Assembly: GCF_028372415.1 (NCBI RefSeq)
Contig: NC_092875.1
Coordinates: forward strand, 54,291,228-54,355,227
DNA from: Notamacropus eugenii
Lineage: Eukaryota > Chordata > Mammalia > Diprotodontia > Macropodidae
Direction: 5' to 3'
DNA length: 64,000 bases
In this document: positions 43,681 through 54,321 of the stretch, piece by piece
How the letters are laid out: the number at the start of each line of letters is the position of its first letter
Position numbering within the stretch: the stretch's first letter is position 1
Translations under genes and position numbers: made by a program
The notes under the pieces: model-generated
What the model saw: the letters and a program-made list of their open reading frames with translations, nothing else
Databases searched by the model: none
Told to the model about the DNA's origin: nothing

Positions 43681-46582
43681 GGGGGCGGAGCCCATATGGC
43701 GGAGTAGAAAGATGCACATACACATAGCTCTGAACCCACAACCCACACAACGGCTAGAGGTGACCAACTCACGGTGAATTCTGCACCCAGAGGCCACGGA
43801 ATATTGGAGCGAGGGAGATTTCTGTTCCTGAGAGACCTGCAAACCTCTCGCGGGGGGTCCTTCGTGCTGCGGACTGGGTGCCAGGACTGGGAGCTGAGTG
43901 CAGCCCTGCAGCGTCCGCGACACCGAGAGGAAAAGATCCGAGCGGGCTACGGGGACGGGGTCTCCAGTGACCATGCAGGTCCCTCCACCCACAGAGGGAC
44001 CTACAAACCTCTTGCAAAAGGTCCGTCACGCTGCAGACGCGGAGCCCAGCCCAGACCTACGGCGGCAGCAGCTCCAAGAGGTACAGATCTGAGCAGGCTT
44101 CAGGGACGGGATCTCCAGCGACAGCACAAGTCCCGCCACCCACAGGTGACGGGGGTTGGTGAGAGAGTCTCTTTGGTGGGTCGAGAGGGGAGTGGGGTGC
44201 CCCCATGGCTCGGGCCCCCCCGGGAGGTAGAAGCTGAGAGGCGGCTGCAGACAGGGGATCCCCAAGCGGGCGGGAGCCTGGATCCATGGTGGAAGGTCTG
44301 TACATAAACCCCCTGAGGGAACGGAGCCTGAGAGGCGGCCCTGCCCCGACCTGACCACCTGAACTTAATTCTCACACTGAATAGCAGCCCTGCCCCCGCC
44401 AAAAGCCCTAAGGCGGGAAGCAGCATTTGAATCTCAGTCCCCAAATGCTGGCTGGGAGGACCAGGAGGTGAGGTGGGAGTGAGGAGAATATTCAGAGGAC
44501 AAGTCACTGGCTGGGGAGAATGCCCAGAAAAGGGAAAAGAAATAAAACTGTTGAAGGATACTTTCTTGGAGAACAGACATTTCCTCCCTTCCTTTCTGAT
44601 GAGGAAGAACAATGCTTACCATCAGGCAAAGACACAGAAATCAAGGATTCTGTGTCCCAGCCCACCCAATGGGCTCAGGCCATGGAAGAGCTCAAAGAAT
44701 TTTGAAAATCAAGTTAGAGAAGTGGAGGAAAAACTGGGAAGAGAAATGAGAGGGATGAAAGAAAAGCATGAAAAGCAGATCAGCTCCCTGCTAAAGGAGA
44801 ACCAAAAAAATGTTGAAGAAATTAACACCTTGAAAACTAGCCTAACTCAATTGGCAAAAGAGGTTCAAAAAGCCAATGAGGAGAAGAATGCTTTCAAAAG
44901 CAGAATTAGCCAAATGGAAAAGGAGATTCAAAAGCTCACTGAAGAAAATAGTTCTTTCAAAACTAGAATGGTACAGATGGATGCTAAGGACTTTGTGAGA
45001 AAGACAGGTATCACAGAACATAGCGAGAAGATTGGAAAAATGGAAGATAATGTGAAATATCTTATTGGAAAAACAACTGACCTGGAAAATAGATTCAGGA
45101 GAGACAATGTAAAAATTTTGGGACTACCTGAAAACCATGATCAAAAGAAGAGCCTAGACATCATCTTCCCTGAAATTATCAAGGAAAACTGCCCTGAGAT
45201 TCTAGAACCAGAGGGCAAAATAAATATTCAAGGAATCCACAGAACACCGCATGAAAGAGATCCAAAAAGAGAAATTCCTAGGAACATTGTGGCCAAATTC
45301 CAGAATTCCCAGGTGAAAGAGAAAATATTGCAAGCAGCTAGAAAGAAACAATTCAAGTATTGTGGAAATACAATCAGGATAACACAAGATCTACCACCCT
45401 CTACATTAAGGGATCGAAGGGAATGGAATAGGATATTCCAGAAGTCAAAGGAACTAGGACTAAAACCAAGAATCACCTACCCAGCAAAACTGACTATAAT
45501 ACTTCAGGAGAAAAAATGGTCTTTCAATGAAATAGAGGATTTTCAAATTTTCTTGATGAAAAGACCAGAGCTGAAAAGAAAATTTGACTTTCAAACACAA
45601 GAATGAAGAGAAGCATGAAAAGGTGAACAGCAAAGAGAAGTCATAAGGGACTTACTAAAGTTGAACTGTTTACATTTCTACATGGAAAGACAATATTTGT
45701 AACTCTTGAATCATTTCAGTATCTGGGTACTGGGTGGGAGTACACACACACACATGCACACACGCACACATACATAGAGACAGAGTGCAGAGTGAATTGA
45801 AGAGGATGGGATCATATCTTTAAAAAAAAAATGAAATCAAGCAGTGAGAGAGAAATATTGGGAGGAGAAAGGGAGAAATGGAATGGGGCAAATTATCTCT
45901 CATAAAAGAGGCAAGCAAAAGACTTATTAGTGGAGGGATAAAGAGGGGAGGAGAGAGAAAAACATGAAGTCTACTCTCATCACATTCCACTAAAGGAAAG
46001 AATAAAATGCACACTCATTTTGATAGGAAAACCTATCTCACAATACAGGAGAGTGGGGGACAAGGGCACAAGTAGGGTGGGGGGGAGGATAGAGGGGAAG
46101 GCATGGGGAGGAGAATGCAATCCGAGGTCGACACTCATGGGGAGGGAAAGGATCATGAAAGAATAGAAGTAATGCGGGACAGGATAGGATGGAGGGAAAT
46201 ATAGTTAGTCCTATACAACACAACTATTATGGAAATCATTTGCAAAACTACACAGATATGGCCTATATTGAATTGCTTGCCTTCCAAAGGGAAGGGGTGG
46301 GGAGGGAGGGAGGTAAGGAAGTTGGAACTCAAAGTGTTAGGATCAACTGTAATGTTCTTACCACTAGGAAATAAGAAATACAGGTTAAGGGGCAAAGAAA
46401 GCTATCTGGCCCTACAACACAAAAGAGAAGACGGAGACAAGGGCAGAGAGGGAGGATAGAAGAGAGAGCAGATTGGTCACAGGGGCAATTAGAATGCTTG
46501 GGTTTGGGGGGGGGGGAAGGGATAAAAGGGGAGAAAATTTGTAACCCAAAATTTTGTGAAAATAAATGTCAAAAGTTAAAAA
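43681..46582 (+). mobile_element. Inner HAL1, full length (2.9 kb), inserted in HAL1
   Basis: Begins with the L1-type 5' end (GGGGGCGGAGCCCATATGGC), has a GC-rich 5' UTR with CpGs (43681-44515), ORF1, a 3' UTR with a CA tract (45741-45775) and polypurine runs, a G-run (46507-46516) and an A-tail. A perfect 16-bp target-site duplication (43665-43680 and 46583-46598, AAAAATCAGGATAGTT) shows a young, complete insertion. No ORF2. Confidence 0.92.
44473..45606 (+). CDS. HAL1 ORF1, long open frame (377 codons) with shifted N-terminus
   Basis: From residue 75 (KNFENQVREVEEKLGREM) this is ORF1: a heptad coiled coil to about residue 200, an RRM-like part (DNVKILGLPENHDQKKSLDI, about 212-231), a basic stretch (HERDPKREIPRNIVAKF) and the C-terminal domain to RPELKRKFDFQTQE. 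The natural start is MPRKGKRNKTVEGYFLGEQ at 44520 in another frame. That frame closes at about 44705, because two bases are missing near 44693 compared with relatives (LKKDFENQ wording). The first 74 codons of this open frame are therefore out-of-frame reading of the true N-terminus. The protein would bind RNA and trimerise if made. It is the best-kept ORF1 in the window. Confidence 0.8.
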   Translation: MGVRRIFRGQVTGWGECPEKGKEIKLLKDTFLENRHFLPSFLMRKNNAYHQAKTQKSRILCPSPPNGLRPWKSSKNFENQVREVEEKLGREMRGMKEKHEKQISSLLKENQKNVEEINTLKTSLTQLAKEVQKANEEKNAFKSRISQMEKEIQKLTEENSSFKTRMVQMDAKDFVRKTGITEHSEKIGKMEDNVKYLIGKTTDLENRFRRDNVKILGLPENHDQKKSLDIIFPEIIKENCPEILEPEGKINIQGIHRTPHERDPKREIPRNIVAKFQNSQVKEKILQAARKKQFKYCGNTIRITQDLPPSTLRDRREWNRIFQKSKELGLKPRITYPAKLTIILQEKKWSFNEIEDFQIFLMKRPELKRKFDFQTQE

Positions 46583-46598
46583 AAAAATCAGGATAGTT

Positions 46599-47406
46599 CT
46601 TTTAAAATCTGTTTTAAAAAACAGATGGAAGCTAATGACTTTATAAGAAACCAAGAAATTACAAAACAAAACCAAAAGAATGAAAAAATAGAAGTTAATG
46701 TGAAATATCTCACTGGAAAAATAACTGACCTGGAAAAGAGATCCAGGACAGACAACTTAAAAATTATGAGACTGTCTGAAAGCTATGATCAAAAAAAGAG
46801 CCTAGACATCATCTTTCATGAAATTATCAAGGAAAACTGCCCTGATATTCTAGAACCAGAGGGCAAATAAATATTGAAAGAATTCACCAATCACCTCCTC
46901 AAAGAGATTCAAAAAGAGAAACTCCTAAGAGTATTGCAGCCAAATTCCAGAGTTCCCAGGTCAAGGAGAAAATATTGCAAACAGCTAGTAAGAAACAATT
47001 CTAGTATTGTGGAAATACAATCAGGATAACACAGGATCTGGCAGCTTCTGCATTAAGGGATCTCAGGGCTTGTAATATGATATTCCAGAAGTTAAAGGAA
47101 CTAGAATTAAAACCAAGAATCACCTACCCAGAAAAGTTGAGTACAATACAGGGGGGGAAAATGGTCATTCAATGACATAGAGGACTTTCAAGCATTCTTG
47201 ATGAAAAAATCAGAACTGAATAGAAAATTTGACTTTCAAACACAAGAATCAAGAGAAGCATGAAAAGGTAAACAGGAAAGAGAAATCATAAAGGACTTTC
47301 AAAAGTTGAACTGTTTACATTCCTACATGGAAAGAAAATATTTGCAACTCTTGAGACTTTTCTCAGTATTTGGGTAGTCGGAGGGATTTTATACACACAC
47401 ACACAC

Positions 47407-47438
<32 letters not shown>

Positions 47439-47450
47439 TGTATATATATG

Positions 47451-47483
<33 letters not shown>

Positions 47484-48329
47484 CATAGGATGAGTTGATT
47501 AAGAAGGGATGATATCTAAAAAAAATAAAATTAAAGGGTGAGAGAGGAATATATTGGGAGGAGAAAGGGAGAAATGGAATGAGGCAAATTATCTCTTATA
47601 AAAGAGGCAAGAAAAAGCTTTTTCAATAGAGGGGAAAAGGGGAGGAGGTGAGAGGGAAAAAGTGAAGCTTAGTCTCATCACATTTGGCCTAAGGAGGGAA
47701 TGACATACACACTCAATTTGGTATGAAAATCTGTATTATATAACAGGAAAGTAGGGGAGAAGGGGACAAGTGGGGTGAGGGGGATGATAGAAGGGAGAGC
47801 AAATGGGAGAAGGGAGTAATTAGAAGTAAACACTTAAGGGGAGAGACAAGGTCAAAAGAGAAAATAGAACAAATGGGGGAAAGTATAGGATGGAGTGAAA
47901 TATAGTTAGTCTTACACAACATGATTATTATGGAAGTCTTTTGCAAAACTACACATATATAGCCTATATTGAATTGCTTGCCTTCTCAGTGGAGATGGGT
48001 GTGGAGGCAGGAAGGGAGAGAAGTTAGAGTTCAAAGTATTAGGAACCAATGTTGAGAAATGTTTTTGCATACAACTAGGAAATAAGAAATACAGGTAATG
48101 GAGTACAGAAATCTATCTTGCCCTACAAGAAAAGGGAGAAGATGGGGATAAGGGAAGGGAGGGGTGTGATAGAAGGGAGGGCATATTGAGGGAAGAGGAA
48201 ATCATAATGCACGATGTTATTGGGGTGGGGGAGGGGAGAGATAGGGAGAAAATTTGGAACTCAAAATTTTGTGGAAATGAATGGTGAGAACTAAAAATTA
48301 ATAAATAAACATTTAAAAAAATTTTTTAA
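46599..48329 (+). mobile_element. Outer HAL1, 3' part
   Basis: Resumes ORF1 after the inner insertion (QMEANDFIRNQEITKQ at 46620), continues through NLKIMRLSESYDQKK and the C-terminal domain (with stops), then the 3' UTR with a CA tract, polypurine runs and an A-rich tail near 48300-48329. Confidence 0.88.
47391..47439. repeat. (AC)n microsatellite in the HAL1 3' UTR
   Basis: About 24 units with one G interruption, followed by TATATATA and GAGAGA. Confidence 0.95.
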
Positions 48330-48343
48330 AAGACTATGGTTCT

Positions 48344-48559
48344 ATCCCTTGCTGCTCCACTACTGCCAGCATCTATTTTTGCAGAAAATATTTTAACCCA
48401 GGAGCTCTTCACTACTCTGCCCCTGCCTTGGTCTCTCATCCTTGGGATCACATACATCTGTGGAGGAACTTCACAAGTGTTCAGACTGACCCCTAAAGAA
48501 TCAAGTTTATGTCTCTTTATGGAGCCCCCAACACCATACACAAAGGAACACTCACTGAA
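48344..48559. other. No recognisable feature
   Basis: Pre-insertion flank of the outer HAL1. No coding or repeat identity seen, although it may be the far end of the CR1 fragment that follows. Confidence 0.4.
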
Positions 48560-48995
48560 ATGTACCTAAAAATTGGTTGCCCAGCCTCTGTTTAAGACCA
48601 CTAAGGAGGGGCAGCCTATCACTTCTTAAGGCAGACCATTTCACATTTGGATAGTCCTCCTTGTTAGAAAGATTTTCCTGACGTGAAACCTAAATTGGTT
48701 TCTTTGCAATCTCTATGCTTTGCTCTTGACTCTGTTCCCTGTGACCAATTAGAATAAGTCTAATCCCTCCTATGCATAACAGTTCCTCAAATATTTGAAG
48801 ACAGTTATCATGATGTCCCTCCAGAGTCTTATCTTCTCTATCCTTCAACCTCTCCTGATAAGAAATGGACTCATGACCCTTCAAGACCCTGCTTGCTATC
48901 CTCCAGATACTCTCAGGCTTATTAATGTTCTCTTAACCTGAACTGAAGACAATACTCCAGCTGAAGTCTGACAAGGGAAGAGTATGGAAGATACC
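48560..48995 (-). mobile_element. CR1/L3-type LINE 3' region
   Basis: Antisense to a CR1/L3 3' end: CAGCCTCTGTTTAAGACCAC, GGCAGACCATTTCACATTTG, AAAGATTTTCCTGACGTGAA, CTATGCTTTGCTCTTGACTC, AGTTCCTCAAATATTTGAAG, ACAGTTATCATGATGTCCCT, then CTATCCTTCAACCTCTCCTG and CAATACTCCAGCTGAAGTCT. The order matches the amniote CR1/L3 consensus I remember. Confidence 0.75.
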
Positions 48996-49265
48996 ATGGA
49001 ATATACAGTGCAATGACTGGAAGCAACCTTAGAACATAGAACAGAATATTAGCGGTGGAACTTAGAAAACATAGAAATATTAGGCCCAAAGGGGACCTTG
49101 GGACATAGGTCGATGGAGCTGGGGTGATGTTAAAATCCATGAAAATAAAATGTCAGAATTGTAAAGGATCTCGGACTATAGACTATTTGAGGGAGAACGG
49201 TCTTCAAAACAGAGAACACCAAATGTCGGAGCTAGAAGAGACCTTGGAACACAGAATGTAACCTT
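48995..49265. repeat. Degenerate tandem array, second copy, about 7 units
   Basis: ACCTTAGAACATAGAACAGA, AACTTAGAAAACATAGAAAT, GACCTTGGGACATAGG, CAAATGTCGGAGCTAGAAG and ACCTTGGAACACAGAATG show the same 30-40 bp motif as 39830-40460. It directly follows a CR1/L3 fragment. Confidence 0.7.
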
Positions 49266-49289
49266 CATAGGAAGTGATCTTCAAGACAA

Positions 49290-49415
49290 TCTCATCACAT
49301 TCTTTCATTCTGTAGATAAGGAAACTGAGGCTCAGAAGGGGAAATAGTTTGGACAAGTTCTCACAGCTAGTGGGAGAGCAAGGACTAAGACCCAAGAATT
49401 CCAAAATTTTTGCTA
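49290..49415 (-). repeat. MIR-family SINE core
   Basis: ATCTCATCACATTC, TGTAGATAAGGAAACTGAGG, CTCAGAAGGGGAAATAGTTT, AGTTCTCACAGCTAGTGGGA. Confidence 0.7.
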
Positions 49416-49426
49416 CCTGATGACAT

Positions 49427-49427
<1 letters not shown>

Positions 49428-49472
<45 letters not shown>
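49428..49472. repeat. (CA)n microsatellite
   Basis: About 20 perfect CA units with GC at each edge. Confidence 0.95.
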
Positions 49473-49474
<2 letters not shown>

Positions 49475-49589
49475 ATCCTACCCTTATCTCTGTCCATCTC
49501 TCTTGCTTTTTTTTCCTCTCTATGTATCTCTATCTTTGTATCTTTATCTCTTTCCCCTCTCTTTCCAAGAAAAAAGAAACTCAACGCTT

Positions 49590-49980
49590 AATTCAATTCA
49601 TCTGACATTTATCAAGTGCTGAATATATCTTTATCTTTATATCTATCTCTATATCTATGACAATATAGAGATGTAGATATATCTGCAAGAAGCCATGCTA
49701 AGTGAAAAATCTTCATCCTCTCTGCCCTCAGTGTAAGGATTAAAAAATCTAATGAGGGGAACATTTGTATATACAAGAGGAGCAAGAGAGATCCAGACAA
49801 CAATATTGCTTTTAGCTAGGGATGTCAGGAAAGAGTTGGTACCTGAACTGGGCCTTCAAGGAAGAGGACTTCCACTGGCAGAAATGAGAAAGTGGCACAT
49901 TACTAGAATGGCTAATGAAAGGCCTGAGGATTTAAATAGAGGCATGAATGGACAGGAGGAAATAAGGAAACAGCCACTGT
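49590..49980. repeat. Ancient L2-related dispersed repeat, weak
   Basis: ATTCATCTGACATTTATCAA and GTGCTGAATA, then a region with GGGCCTTCAAGGAAGAGGAC resembling the marsupial '...GGACTTAAAGGAAGCC' repeat. Diverged. Confidence 0.4.
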
Positions 49981-50502
49981 TCCAGCCATTGATGAACTGA
50001 TTATCTGTGCCTTGGTGGAAGAGTTCCCCAGTTTGTGAAATTAGAGCTCATTTGTATTTTAAACTTTCCCATTGATCAATCTAGCATTCAAATATATGAA
50101 CAAAAGAAAGTATAAATACAAACAAATCTAACCATCAGGGGCATTGTGTGAGAACAAGAGCCATCTGGCTCCAAATAATGACAGTTTCAGGCACTGCTAG
50201 GTCTGTTAAAGCTGGCACCCGGGCAAGGAAACTCTGTCTCAGAGCAAATGGTACAGTATCCCATGAGACAAATTTTCAGGCTTCCAGCTTTCGCCAATAC
50301 CTCAGGCCTCTTGTACTAAGGTAGCTGTTCTTTCTAGCTCAGGGGTGTCTGACTCTTGGTTTCTAAGGTTACTTTTATGAGATCTCAAAGACCTCTTTAT
50401 TCATAAGATTTTTGTAAGGTTATAAAAAAAGATCTCTCTCCCTTACTGCCTCTCTTCCACCCAATCTTGTGCTGGAGAAAAAAAATGTCTCCTATCTCTT
50501 TA
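49981..50502. other. No gene; contains unclassified repeat copy 2
   Basis: 50060-50130 parallels 38700-38790. The rest is unique-looking. Confidence 0.45.
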
Positions 50503-50662
50503 AGAGACCTCTCCTCTCCTCTCCTCTTCTCTCCTCTCCTTTTCTCTTCTCTCCTCTCCTCTAATTTCCTCTCCTTTCCTCTCTTCTCCTCTCCTCTCCT
50601 CTCTTCTCCTCTCCTCTTCTCTCCCATCCTCTCCTTTCTTCTCTTCTTCTCTTCTCAAACAG
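50503..50662. repeat. (CTCTC)n-type polypyrimidine microsatellite
   Basis: About 155 bp of CTCTCCT/CTTCT units on the plus strand, imperfect. Open frames through it are artefacts. Confidence 0.93.
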
Positions 50663-50817
50663 CAAGTATTTCAATAGCCAAGAGCCATGGCCCATAAAGT
50701 TTTAAGGTAGTTTAAATAGAAGCTGAGGAGGAGCAGAGAAAAGCACGAAATGCATGGTGGCCATTGAACCTCTTCCTCTGGGGTGGAGAAAGGGTTATGG
50801 AGGATATTTCAGCTTCC

Positions 50818-50940
50818 TCATCATTGTTGTTCAGTAACATCAGACTCTTTGTGACCCTGTGGACCACACTGGTCATGGAGTTTTCTTGGCAAAGATACTG
50901 AAATGGTTTGTCATTTCCTTCTCCAGTGTCCAAGCCAACA
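50818..50940 (-). repeat. RTE-type tail (SINE or RTE 3' end)
   Basis: ATTGTTGTTCAGTAACATCA, GACTCTTTGTGACCCTGTGG, CTTGGCAAAGATACTGAAAT and GGTTTGTCATTTCCTTCTCC, the same tail as in the RTE-tailed SINEs. Confidence 0.75.
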
Positions 50941-51094
50941 AGATCATGAAGTGAGAAAATAAAAGGAAATTTATTTCTAAATGAAAAAGATAGTAGTTAG
51001 TGGGAATAACATGGATGAAGATCAAAGAAGGGAGATTGAATGGGACTGGTCAGACAGATAGAAGAACCGGAATAGAACTACCAAAACATAGATA

Positions 51095-51705
51095 GGACAT
51101 AAAATAAAATATGAAGAATGAAAAAATAGAAAAGAATGCAAAACATCTTAAAAGAAAAACAACTGATCTGGATAGTGGAGAAAGAAGAGAAAAAATAAAA
51201 ATAATTGGACTACATGAAAGCTATAATTTTTAAAAAAGAAGTTTGATACAATAATACAAGAAATAATTAAAGAAAATTGTACTGAAGCATTAGAACAAGA
51301 AGGAAAAGTAGAAATAGAAAAAAATTTACTGATCATCACCTGAAAGAAATCCTATGAGGAAAACTTTCAGGAATATCATAGTCAACTACCAAAATACCCA
51401 GATCAAGGAGAAAATATCACAGGCAACAAGAAAAAACAATTCAAATATGGCAGAGCCACAGTTAGAATCACATAAGACCTAGCAGCAGCAGCATTGAAAA
51501 ACCATAGGTCTTAGAATACTATATATTGAAGAGTAAAATAACTGAGGTTGCAGTTGAAAATATCATACCCAGAAAAGTTAAGCATAATCTTGAATGAAAA
51601 AAAATGGACACTCAATGAATTGCCAGACTTCCAAGATTTTGTTGCCAAAAGCATCTGAACTTAGTAGAAAATTTGACATACATGATCCAAGAGAAATATT
51701 GTGGT
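51095..51705 (+). mobile_element. Old L1/HAL1, ORF1 3' half
   Basis: ORF1 wording through many breaks: KNAKHLKRKTTDLDS, IKIIGLHESYNF, RNIIVNYQNTQIKEKIS, ATRKNNSNMAEPQL and the C-terminal PEKLSIILNEKKWTLNELPD followed by FDIHDPREI. More diverged than the HAL1 group. SINEs lie at 51705-52010 and 52335-52540, after which 3' sequence continues. Confidence 0.75.
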
Positions 51706-52010
51706 TATATTCATCCTTCGTTGCTGAAGAAGACCATGCCATCAGAAAATGATGACATGACTTGCGCTTGACTTTGTTCTGAGTGAGGGAGGGCTGTGCA
51801 AGGTCACCAACCTCACTTCTCCTTCAGAGCCATCTGAATCCAGTGACCTGGTATTCTTCAGGATGACTGGAGATGACCCAGGATGCACTGGGAGACCTTG
51901 GCCCCTTTAGGCTAAGGTCTAAGCAGGTACTCACTTAGGGTGAGGTAAAGCTCATTCATTGAATAGGCCTGTTTGAGAAGTAGCCAGGGCAGAGCCCCTT
52001 TAATGAGACA
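51705..52010 (+). repeat. Marsupial SINE, 'AAGAAGACCATGACA' family, copy 3
   Basis: TCATCCTTCGTTGCTGAAGA, AGACCATGCCATCAGAAAAT, GATGACATGACTTGCGCTTG, GGGCTGTGCAAGGTCACCAA, GGATGACTGGAGATGACCCA and a tail TTGAATAGGCCTGTTTGAG...CCCCTTTAATGAG. The longest copy here. Confidence 0.85.
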
Positions 52011-52334
52011 AAGAAAAGGAAGACCTCAGGCTGGGAAGGAAACAGCAACAGTTATTATTGATAGTCACTCTGAAGCCAGGAGGGTTCAGAAGAGAGTCTT
52101 TAGGCAGGGGGCAGGGGCCCCATGGTATCTGAGCTTCACAGTGCAGTAGGCTTAAGGTTCAGGGAAGGGAAGGGAAAGGAATGGAAGGGAAGGAAAGGGA
52201 AGGGAATGGAGACTAGCCAGTAAAACCCAAGTCAACTGGGCATCTTTTGGCCATCCAAATTTACCTTCCTTTGGAGAGGAGAAGGAAGGGGAGGGGGAGA
52301 CAGACAGGAGAGGAGGAGCTGAGTCTATTCACAG
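52011..52334. other. Unassigned spacer between two SINE copies
   Basis: No gene. It contains a (GGGAA)n-like run at 52165-52210 and a purine-rich stretch at 52275-52315. Confidence 0.5.
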
Positions 52335-52540
52335 GATTGTGTTCATCCTTCATTGCTGAAGAAGACCATGCCATTAGAGAAATGATGACATGACTTGCAC
52401 TTGACTTTGTTTTGAGTGAGAGAGGTCTGTGCAAGGACATCAGCCTCACTTCTGCTGCACAGCTATCTGAATCCAGTGACCTGATGTTCCTCAGGATGAC
52501 TGGAAATGACCCAGGATGCACTGGAAGACCTTGGCCCAGG
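52335..52540 (+). repeat. Marsupial SINE, 'AAGAAGACCATGACA' family, copy 4
   Basis: Close to copy 3 over the body (TTCATCCTTCATTGCTGAAG, ATGATGACATGACTTGCACT, GAATCCAGTGACCTGATG, GGATGACTGGAAATGACCCA) but lacks its tail. Confidence 0.85.
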
Positions 52541-52544
52541 TACA

Positions 52545-52861
52545 CATCAAAGACTAATTACAGGAGACTTAATAAGGACAGACTATTTACTTTTTATATG
52601 AGATGTAAAACATATGTCTAAGATTGTCATTAGTAATTGGGTAGTTCAAAAGAAAGACTGACGTAGAACTGAGTATGATATGATTTTACAAATTAAAACC
52701 ATTTAGGAAAAGGTAAAAAAAAGAGTAATTATTTTATACAAATGAGGTGTGTGAGAAGAACTGACATGGAGGAATTAGATGGAAGAGGAGGGCTGTTAGT
52801 TCTGAAAACTTATTCTTATCGGGAATGGATTAAAGAAGGAACAATACATACATACACACAC

Positions 52862-52898
<37 letters not shown>

Positions 52899-53722
52899 TC
52901 TAGAAGGGTATAAAAGTCTTCTAAATTCAGAAAGAAATAAAAGTCTAAGGGAATAGGTAGGGGGTGATGATAAGGGAGGAATTTTTAGAGGGAACTCTAC
53001 TCACATCAGATCTGGCTTAAAGAGAGAACAATATATACATTTGGAAGCGAATAAAAGCCTTCCAAATTTATAAAGAAATAAAAGCATGAGGGAATAGGAT
53101 GGGGGAGGGGACAGAAAGATGTCTAGATTAACAGGAATGGAATAAAGAGGGAATAATATATATATTTGGAAGGCTATAAAAGTCTTCTAAATTTAGATAG
53201 ATAAAAACAAGAGGGTAAAGGGAAAGGTTTGGGGAGGAGAGGTTACATTGGGGTACATTAAATAATGGGAGGGCAAGGTAATAGTAGAAGTAAAATAGAA
53301 GAATCAAGAGGGATGAAAAAATAAGAGATATACACAAACATAAAATAAAGATCAGGAGTATAATTTATTGGGAGAAAAAGGGCAGGGATAGAGGTCATGA
53401 GCACAAACAAGGTTAGGGCTAGAGTAGATTTAATCAAGGGAGAGAAGTAGGGAAACTACACTGTATGACAGCCATATTAATCTATGTTGTTTTGGACTAT
53501 TTAGAATAACTAGGCAGTATAAGGTTGGAATATTGCTGTGGTATAAGAAATGATGAGTTGATGGACTTAGAAAAATTTGGAAAGACTTGGACTAATGAAG
53601 ATATTATCTACCCTCAGAGAAACAGAGGACAAACAAGTGTAGTTCAATTTTACATAGATGCATATGAATGTATATGTCTATATATGAGTATGATTATAGA
53701 ATAGATATATATTATGATTATA
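52545..53722 (+). mobile_element. Old L1/HAL1, 3' UTR with tandem sub-repeats
   Basis: Downstream continuation of the ORF1 at 51095. It holds three related units (52818, 53009, 53141) and, at 53535-53620, L1 3'-end wording: ATTGCTGTGGTATAAGAAAT, GATGAGTTGATGGACTTAGA, AAGATATTATCTACCCTCAG. It is interrupted by a solo LTR at 53723. Confidence 0.65.
52818..53240. repeat. Three tandem units of about 130-190 bp in the L1 3' UTR
   Basis: Each unit has GGAATGGATTAAAGA or a variant, AACAATATATACAT-like sequence, GGAAGG-TATAAAAGTCTTC or a variant, AAATTTA-AAAGAAATAAAAG and GAGGGAATAGG. The first unit has a (TA)n expansion at 52865-52892. Confidence 0.75.
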
Positions 53723-54321
53723 TGCCAGGCCTAGAGGCCTGAGGGCTACCCGAGTCTTCCCTTACCTCTATCGGAGGTCTTCGGCTGGCCAAACCGGATG
53801 CTCGTATGAGAGAAAGGACGTTCCAGAGTCGAACAAGGGTTGAGCTTTATTTCAGGGTCTAGTTACAAGTGCAGGGGAATTCTTCCTTAGGAGGGAGTGA
53901 AGAATCTCCCAAGGAGGCAAAGATCTTACAATAAGAGATTGGAAGTAGAAGTATAAGTGGGGAGAGAGGGGGAGGGGAGAGAGGAGAGAGGAAAAGCGGA
54001 GCCTTGTTGTCCTCACACGTGGCCCCTCCGCCCAAGAGAACTTTCAGGCTTTCCTGATCCTACTTAAGCTCTCCAGCCGCATAGTTTGCATCTGAATACC
54101 GTGCTGTTAGGTGTGCTCCAATCCGGGACAATCTCGAGGGCGGGGAGAGCTCTCTCCCATCACGTCTCTCACGGGAAGAGGCGGAAATACACGAGATAGC
54201 TCGGTTCACCTCGATTCCCAGTCGTTTCCTGGGGGGGCCTCGTGAGAACTCTAAGATTTAGAAGTTCCCACCTTTACCCGCCCGAGACTGTCCACATGGA
54301 ATTGAGCTTCCATCCCCAGCA
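53723..54321 (-). mobile_element. Solo LTR, 599 bp, fossil endogenous retrovirus
   Basis: TG start and CA end, with a 6-bp target-site duplication ATTATA on both sides (53717-53722 and 54322-54327). A minus-strand AATAAA signal lies at about 53845-53852, which sets the orientation. Base composition is far more GC-rich and CpG-bearing than the surroundings. A 6-bp duplication is usual for class II (beta-like) elements. No internal sequence is present, so the element survives only as a solo LTR. It looks fairly young: the duplication is perfect. Confidence 0.85.

Noticed and set aside
43774-44307. 177-residue open frame, GC-rich
   Set aside because: It lies wholly in the HAL1 5' UTR, and overlapping open frames occur on both strands because stop codons are rare in GC-rich sequence. 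Relatives do not keep the frame.
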